64,000 nt of DNA. Source: Sinorhizobium fredii NGR234. Lineage in GTDB: Bacteria > Pseudomonadota > Alphaproteobacteria > Rhizobiales > Rhizobiaceae. The notes under the pieces were generated by a model. That model saw only the letters and a list, made by a program, of their open reading frames with translations. It ran no database searches and was not told where the DNA came from. Of this stretch, positions 58,579 through 64,000 are shown in pieces. The position numbers and the translations under genes are program-made. The first letter of the stretch is position 1. The number at the start of each line of letters is the position of its first letter. The DNA lies in contig NC_000914.2 of NCBI RefSeq assembly GCF_000018545.1, positions 472,166 to 536,165 of the forward strand, written 5' to 3'.

Positions 58579-61007
58579 CGTGAAATCCTCTCATCTGAAG
58601 CCAGTGGACCGGCCAGTCGCGGTCGTATTCGGAATGAAGTGTTCGGATGCGATTCAAATCTTCCTTGCCGGATGCGCCAACGAAACTAAGCGCCACCGGA
58701 CCGAGCGCCATATCAAAAAGCCGCCGGCCTTCAGGGGTGACGACATAGTATTCGCGCTTCGGAGTGGCGTTCGAAATGATCTCGATCTGCCGCTCGTTGA
58801 AGCCGATCCGTTCGTAGAACTCGCGCGTCCCGGGTTCGCGAGCGGCTCCATTCGGAAGGCAGATCTTCGTCGGGCAGGATTCCTTCAGCACGTCGATGAT
58901 GCCGGAACGCTCCGCGTCGGAGATTGATTGTGTCGCGAGGACGACGGCGCAATTGGCTTTCCGTAGCACCTTCAGCCATTCGCGGATCTTGGCTCTGAAT
59001 ACTGGGTGGCCGAGCATCAACCAAGCCTCGTCCAGCACGATCACACTCGGCGAGCCGTCGAGCAGTTTCTCAATGCGACGGAACAGATAGGTGAGCACGG
59101 GGACGAGATTGCGCTCGCCCATGTTCATGAGTTGCTCGATCTCGAAGGTCTGAAAGGCGCCGAGCGATAGTCCGTCGTGCTCGGCGTCGAGAAGCTGACC
59201 CATGGGCCCGTCGACTGTATAGTGATGCAGGGCGTCCTTGATCTCGCGCATCTGCACGCCGCTCACGAAATCGGAGAGCGATCGTCCGGGAGCGCTGGCC
59301 ATTAGGGTGACCTGGCGGGACATGGCATTGCGATGATCGGGCGTGATAGTGACACCCTGCAGAGCGACCAGCATCTCGATCCACTCCGCGGCCCAAGCCC
59401 GATCGGCGTCACTTTCGAGATCCGACAGCGGACAAAAGGCCAGTGCCTTACGCCCTTCCGCATTGTCGCCGCCGATCTCGTAATGATCGCCCCCGGCAGC
59501 CAGCGTTAGCGGTAGGAGCGCGCTTCCTTTGTCAAAGGCGAAGATCTGGGAACGATCATAGCGTCGGAACTGTGCCGCGATCAGCGCCAGCAGCGTGGAT
59601 TTGCCGGATCCCGTCGGACCAAAGATCAGTGTGTGGCCGACGTCGTCGACATGCAGGTTCAGCCGGAACGGTGTCGAACCGCTTGCAACCTGCATCAGCG
59701 ACGGAGAATTGGGAGGATAGAAAGGGCAAGGTGCGACCGGGCTTCCCGACCACACGGAGTTCAGGGGAATGAGATCGGCGAGATTGCTGGTGTTGATCAG
59801 CGGTTCGCGGATATTGCAATACCAGTTGCCGGGCAAGCTCCCGAGATAGGCCTCGGTCGCGTTGAGTGTTTCGATCCTCGCCCCAAATCCTTCGGCCTGG
59901 ATCAGCCGGCGGATAGCCTCGGCTTTTTCCTGCAGCGCTTCGCGATCACTGTCGAAGAGAATGATCACGGGTGTGTAATAGCCATAGGCGACAAGCTGCG
60001 AAGACGCTTGCGCGATGGCATCCTCGGTTTCGGCCACCATTGTCATGGCGTCCCGGTCGACCGACCGGCTTTGCGTCTGAAATAGCTGGTCGAAGAACGG
60101 CCGGACCTTCTGCTGCCACTTCTTGCGCGTGCGTTCGAGCTTCTGACGCGCCTCTTCCGCATCAAGGAAGATGAAGCGCGACGACCAGCGATACGTCAAA
60201 GGCATAAGGTCGAGGCTGTTGAGGATGCCCGGCCAGCTCTCGGCGGGGAGCCCGTCGATCGCCACGACACCGAGGAACCGGTTCTCGACCTTCGGCGTCA
60301 GACCATGCTCGAGTTCGGCGGTCGCGATCCAGTCAAGATACATGGGAGCAGCTGGCAATCGGATCGGATGGTTTTCGCCGGTGATGCAGAATCGGATAAA
60401 TTGCAGCAGTTCATCATAGCGGGCGACACGCTCCCCTCCCCTCTCGGCGGCCTCGCGCGTTTCCATGCGCCGGATCGAAAGGGTGTTGGCGAAATACTGC
60501 TCGATCTCGCGGATGGCGTTCTTGAAGATGAAGAGCACAGTGTCCGCATAGGTCTTCCTACGGCTCTCCCCGTCCGAGTAGATGTATTTGCTGAGCGGCT
60601 GTCTTTTTGGCCTCCGACGGCCGATAGGTCAGGATCAGCGCATGCTTGCTTTCAAAATGTCCTCGCTCGCGCGCGAAATGCGCCCGTCGCTCAGCGTCAA
60701 TTGCGCGCGTCACAGCATCGGGGAAATGGCAGCGGTCTTCCGAGGGATAATCGTACGTCGGGATACGGGCGGCTTCGACTTGAATCATCCAGCCGGTTCC
60801 GAGCCGCGACAGGATTGCGTTGATCTGGCGCGATAGTTCGTTGCGTTCGAAGTCTGTGGCGCTGTCGGAGTCCGGCCCGGCAAAATACCAGCCGGCCATC
60901 AGGCTTCCGTCTTTCAACAGAAGCACGCCGTTGTCGACCAGGCCGGCATAGGGGACGAGATCCGCGAAGGATGGGCCGGTTGCCCGAAACCGTTTGAGCG
61001 CGACCAT
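58550..61007 (-). pseudogene. trbE: Mating-pore ATPase TrbE (VirB4-like), frameshifted
   Basis: The gene starts at ATG 61007 after GAGGAGG and reads MVALKRFRATGPSFADLVPY. At a run of five T on the plus strand (60604-60608) the frame is lost: the original frame stops at 60558, and removing one base continues PLSKYIYSDGESRRKTYADT and then 650 more residues. The main part has Walker A GPTGSGKST, Walker B VIVLDEAWLMLG and the end VHWLQMRGFHDAASLFNVE. TrbE energises pilus and pore assembly at the inner membrane. If the shift is real, mating should fail; a homopolymer miscall or slippage is equally possible. Confidence 0.92.
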
Positions 61008-61017
61008 ATCAGCCTCC

Positions 61018-61317
61018 TCAATACCGCCGCCACGGAGAGGTGGTCGCCTTGTAGTAGGGTTTGTAGGAAATGTGCCGGACATAGACCTGCCGCATCAGCG
61101 GATCGGACTTCGCCATCATGCGGAGCAAGCCGACGATCACGATCCACACGACAACCCCGAAGAGCGCCGAGTAGACAGTCAGCACCACAAAGATCAGGAT
61201 GACCGCGGCAAGCCCGGTGATCAAAACCAGTTCCCGGTCCGCGCCCATCAGGAGGTTCGGCCGGGAGAGCGCACGGTGAATGCGATTGCGGTAACGTTCG
61301 GATAGCGCCTCAGCCAT
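61018..61317 (-). CDS. trbD: Mating-pore protein TrbD (VirB3-like)
   Basis: This 99-residue protein reads [20 protein letters not shown] then two adjoining hydrophobic segments ([40 protein letters not shown]) and a basic tail. This is the TrbD/VirB3 pattern: a small inner-membrane partner of TrbE. ATG 61317 overlaps the trbC end by 8 bp. Confidence 0.94.
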
Positions 61318-61693
61318 GTGCCCCCTCCCCTTCTGCACTCGGGCGCGTCGAAGTGGCGCGATCATTGGTCAGGCCGATCGAAGCGCCGGTCGCGCCGAAC
61401 AGGCCGACAATGGTCGTGGCGCCGAGGAGGATGCCGGCAACAAGCACGACATACATCAGCCGCCGCGCGAAATCGTTCAGCTCACCGCCGAAAATCAGCA
61501 TGCCGCCGGCGATCGCGACTGCCGCAAGTGCTATGTAGCCCGCGACTGGCCCCGTGATGGACTCCTGGATCTGCTCGAGCGGTCCTTCCCAGGGCAGACT
61601 GCCGCCTGAACTGGCCAGTGCCGGTGCTACCGACGCCAAAATGAGTGGCGAAGCAAGAAGCGCGATGGAGATAAATTCATTCTTACGCGACAT
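61310..61693 (-). CDS. trbC: Conjugative pilin TrbC (VirB2-like)
   Basis: This 127-residue propilin has a long leader ([19 protein letters not shown]), then [20 protein letters not shown] and two helices ([40 protein letters not shown]). Like RP4 TrbC it should be trimmed and cyclised with the help of TraF to form the pilus. ATG 61693 overlaps the end of trbB by 11 bp. Confidence 0.94.
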
Positions 61694-62660
61694 GCCGCTC
61701 CTCCCGTTCTTCGGTGAGTTGGTCAGATTCGATCTCGTATCGGCCGTTGGCGAAGCGCTCGACCTGGATGATGTCGCGCACACGCCGGCCTCGCGGCGTA
61801 CGCTCGATGGAAACGATGAGGTCGACAACCTCCCCGATCACCTCGTGCATCGGCTGTTGGCTTGCTTCGGCCGTCAGCTGCTCCAGGCGCCGGAGCGCGG
61901 AAGTCGCCGTGTTCGAGTGGATTGTTGCCACGCCGCCTGGATGTCCGGTGTTCCATGCCTTGAGCAAGGTGAGGGCAGCACCATCGCGCACCTCGCCGAC
62001 GACTATTCGGTCGGGACGCAGGCGCATCGTGCTCTTGAGCAGCCGCGCCATGTCAACCGTATCGCTGGTACGAAGAAGAACGGCGTTGTCGGCCGCACAC
62101 TGGATTTCGGCGGTGTCTTCGAGGATGACGAGCCGGTCTTCCGGCGCGCTCCTCACGATCTCATGGATTACTGCATTTGCGAGCGTCGTTTTGCCGGAGG
62201 CAGTTCCACCGGAAATGATGATGTTGAGGCGTGAGTCAATGGCGCTGCGGATCGTCGCAGCCTGGGCCTCGGTCATCACACCGGAGCGGACATAGTCGTC
62301 GAGTGGGATCAGGCGAGATGCCCGACGACGGATTGTGAAGGAGGGCTTCGCGACCACTGGCGGCAATAGACCCTCGAAACGATGTCCGCCTATCGGAAGC
62401 TCACCGGAAATGATGGGTTGTTCGGTGTCCACTTCGGATTGGAGGGCATGAGCAACCGTCCCAATCACCATTTCCGCCGCAGCCGACGACATCTCGCCAG
62501 CGGGCGCGACGCCGTGCCCGAGCCGTTCTATGAACAGCTTACCATCGGGATTCAGCATTATCTCTACTACGTTGCTATCGTCCAAAGCAACGCAGAGCTG
62601 GTCGCCAAGCGCCTCCTGAAGCTTGCGGACGAGGCGAGGATGAGAGCGAAGCTGTTCCAC
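61683..62660 (-). CDS. trbB: Mating-pore ATPase TrbB (VirB11-like)
   Basis: This 325-residue hexameric ATPase has Walker [17 protein letters not shown], the Asp box [12 protein letters not shown], Walker [17 protein letters not shown] and the His box [13 protein letters not shown]. It powers pilus biogenesis from the cytoplasm. GTG 62660 is chosen because AAGGAG lies six bases before it and the length then fits the family. An ATG at 62687 would start inside traI and place the ribosome site within the gene. Confidence 0.94.
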
Positions 62661-62670
62661 TGATTTCTCC

Positions 62671-63297
62671 TTACGCTGATTGGCCAAAAGTGCTGATGAT
62701 TTGAGAGCGGTAGTTGGCGGGGCGGAGCCTCATGAATGTGTCTGCCTTTGCCGGCAGAGTGCCCGCCACGGCCACGGTCGCTCCGATCGGCCTTGGCTCG
62801 CCAATGCGCTGAAGCGGCCAACCGACGCGGGCGAGGATCCGTTCGAACCGAAGATCCGTCACCGTGACGATTTCGGTGTAGCGGTTAGCCACCGACCATT
62901 CGATGATCCCCGCGAACATTGTGAGCGTCGCCTCATGAATGGAGCCGTCTCCCCTGCTCTCAGCAAGGAAGGTGTCCACGCAAAAGCGCGAGCTCTCGAC
63001 CATAGAGGAATGAGCGTTGAGGTGACCGGCAGAAAGGAGCGAGGGGAAAACGTTGGCCACCATCGTGGGGCCGAGCGCAGGCAGTAGGCGAGCACATCCA
63101 ACCACTCGATCGTTGCTCGATACGGCTAGGATGTAGGTCGGTTGAAGATCGTCGAAAGTATCTGACTCACAGCCTCCGACGACATTGACTTCCCAGCCCA
63201 AACGATCGGAAAAGACGCGGGCGCGCAGTTCGTGATGGCTGCGGAGAAGTTGGGCTTCTTCGATATTTCGCGGCTTTGAGATCGCGAGAATCTGCAT
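62671..63297 (-). CDS. traI: Acyl-homoserine-lactone synthase TraI
   Basis: This 208-residue LuxI-family enzyme has the conserved residues in ELRARVFSDRLGWEVNV (Arg, Phe, Trp), ESDTFDD (Asp pair), GCARLLPALGPTM (Arg) and MVESSRFCVD (Glu, Arg). It makes the autoinducer from acyl-ACP and S-adenosylmethionine. As first gene of traI-trbBCDEJKLFGHI it links signal production to pore synthesis in a positive loop through TraR. Candidate TraR boxes lie upstream; trbB follows 10 bp after its stop. Confidence 0.95.
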   Translation of the reverse strand: MQILAISKPRNIEEAQLLRSHHELRARVFSDRLGWEVNVVGGCESDTFDDLQPTYILAVSSNDRVVGCARLLPALGPTMVANVFPSLLSAGHLNAHSSMVESSRFCVDTFLAESRGDGSIHEATLTMFAGIIEWSVANRYTEIVTVTDLRFERILARVGWPLQRIGEPRPIGATVAVAGTLPAKADTFMRLRPANYRSQIISTFGQSA

Positions 63298-63357
63298 GAA
63301 TTTCTCCGTCGTTGTTGGACCGCGGGGAAATCAGCACAAATCGGAATCGGGTGGCAG

Positions 63358-63373
63358 TTGTAGGATCCTACAA
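63358..63373. promoter_or_regulatory. Candidate TraR box upstream of traI
   Basis: TTGTAGGATCCTACAA is a perfect 16-bp palindrome beginning 61 bp before the traI ATG, the right position for an activator site next to a promoter. The known Ti-plasmid tra box is an 18-bp palindrome of different sequence, so this would be a variant class. Confidence 0.65.
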
Positions 63374-63445
63374 GGTTCCCTGGAACGCGTTGGGCGTTGC
63401 GTCGCGTCACGTCTGCCTTTGCAGACCCGAAGGCCCCCTTGCGTC

Positions 63446-63460
63446 TTGTAGGATTCACAG
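63446..63460. promoter_or_regulatory. Second candidate TraR half-site upstream of traI
   Basis: TTGTAGGATTCACAG shares the half-site TTGTAGGA with the palindrome 73 bp downstream. It is identical, in inverted orientation, to the element between traC and traA at 40686-40700. Confidence 0.55.
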
Positions 63461-63672
63461 GAGAACAATTCGTGTCCATAGACGGCCGTGATCCGCGTCT
63501 AACCCTCAGCGGACAAATACAAATTTGCGAAAGTAATCCTTCGGCTCACTTGAGCCAAGCAGGGTCTTTTCAACCCATTGTCAATCCCAATCTTCTGGAC
63601 GGTCAGGAAGAATCACCTTCTATTTTTGCGGGGCATGGCCTGTAACGGACAGTACGCCGCAGAGAGGGACAG

Positions 63673-64000
63673 ATGGTGAAAGCAAGTCGAGCAGAACCAA
63701 TTGCTGGGCCCAATGAAGAAGTTGGCAGCAAAGTTATGTGCCCCGGCTCTCTTTCCGGGCAACCGCAGCAACTCAGAACTCGAATATATTCACCAAGGCT
63801 GAGTCGGGTGAGTCGCGGGGAGCAATACGACCGCTATTTCGCGGTGACGTTTGGTAGTCAGGCGAACGGCCGTATTTCTCCCCTGGAAAAGTGCTGGCGC
63901 CTGGCGGAGCGCAAGCGTCCATCTAAGTGCCTAGGAATGAAGGAGAAACACGCATGTTTTGCCGGCGAGCAGGGGCTGCTCGGGACGCGGTATAAACCCT
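63673..64000 (+). CDS. Open reading frame running off the right edge
   Basis: From ATG 63673, preceded by AGAGAGGGAC, a frame stays open for 109 codons to the window end without a stop. It reads MVKASRAEPIAGPNEE at the start and later RGEQYDRYFAVTFGS. The family is not recognised. It diverges from traI. In Ti-type plasmids the gene here is often repA, but no ParA-like motif is seen, so that identity is not supported. Confidence 0.4.
   Translation, partial: MVKASRAEPIAGPNEEVGSKVMCPGSLSGQPQQLRTRIYSPRLSRVSRGEQYDRYFAVTFGSQANGRISPLEKCWRLAERKRPSKCLGMKEKHACFAGEQGLLGTRYKP

Noticed and set aside
61040..61075. Another TTGTAGGA-like site
   Set aside because: TTTGTAGGAAATG lies inside the trbD coding region, has no second half-site and no promoter role.
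63673..64000. repA start next to traI
   Set aside because: The position would fit a Ti-type repABC, but no ParA Walker motif or RepA-like sequence is visible in the available codons.

Overview
This window looks like accessory (plasmid or symbiotic-island) DNA of a Rhizobiales bacterium, most likely Sinorhizobium/Ensifer or Rhizobium. The evidence is a complete rhizobial quorum-sensing conjugation set (traI-trb, traR, traM, traCDG and traAFBH around a Q-type oriT), a rhizobial intergenic mosaic repeat, an alphaproteobacterial porin, and many insertion-sequence and gene remnants. No repABC gene, rRNA gene or complete tRNA gene is visible. All family names come from reading motifs; no database search was run.

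Layout. 1-4.8 kb: end of an ABC ATPase, a fused two-part ABC permease, a sugar-phosphate isomerase, an inositol-phosphatase-like enzyme and an AraC regulator, overlapping as one operon. 4.9-6.7 kb: a RIME-like repeat, then a porin followed by two hairpins. 6.9-12.1 kb: eroded DNA with fragments of an ABC ATPase, an HNH nuclease, a phosphatase and a flavin monooxygenase, plus two intact exported/membrane hypothetical genes. 12.3-18.4 kb: a trypsin-like protease fused to a DNA/RNA non-specific nuclease, a large chemotaxis receptor, and a DUF433/PIN-like toxin-antitoxin pair. 18.6-27.5 kb: an IS256 fragment, a frameshifted TPP enzyme, two SDR genes, transposon debris (IS66, IS91, tyrosine recombinases) and an intact acyltransferase. 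27.6-30.8 kb: two exported proteins, one a glycerophosphodiester-phosphodiesterase homologue, and small genes. 31.7-37.5 kb: an ArdC-like antirestriction protein, a decayed mer locus, DUF736, a Phd-type toxin-antitoxin pair and a WGR-domain protein.

38.2-46.5 kb: the DNA-transfer genes diverge from an oriT region, with traG-traD-traC on the minus strand and traA-traF-traB-traH on the plus strand. A broken group II intron lies 20 bp after traH. 48.5-51.6 kb: a hipBA pair, an IS21 remnant and a small XRE regulator. 51.8-63.3 kb: traM and traR converge, and the whole mating-pore operon traI-trbBCDEJKLFGHI reads leftwards toward traR. TraI should make an acyl-homoserine lactone, TraR should sense it and TraM should restrain TraR. 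A perfect 16-bp palindrome 61 bp before traI, and a 15-base sequence shared (inverted) between the traI and traA/traC control regions, are good candidates for TraR binding sites.

The window contains many single-base frameshifts: trbE, merA, the TPP enzyme, the UPF0149 gene, the PIN-like toxin and recombinase relics. Part of this is real decay, since merA has also lost key cysteines. The trbE frameshift sits in a run of five identical bases and could be a sequencing error, so whether the plasmid can still transfer itself is unresolved.
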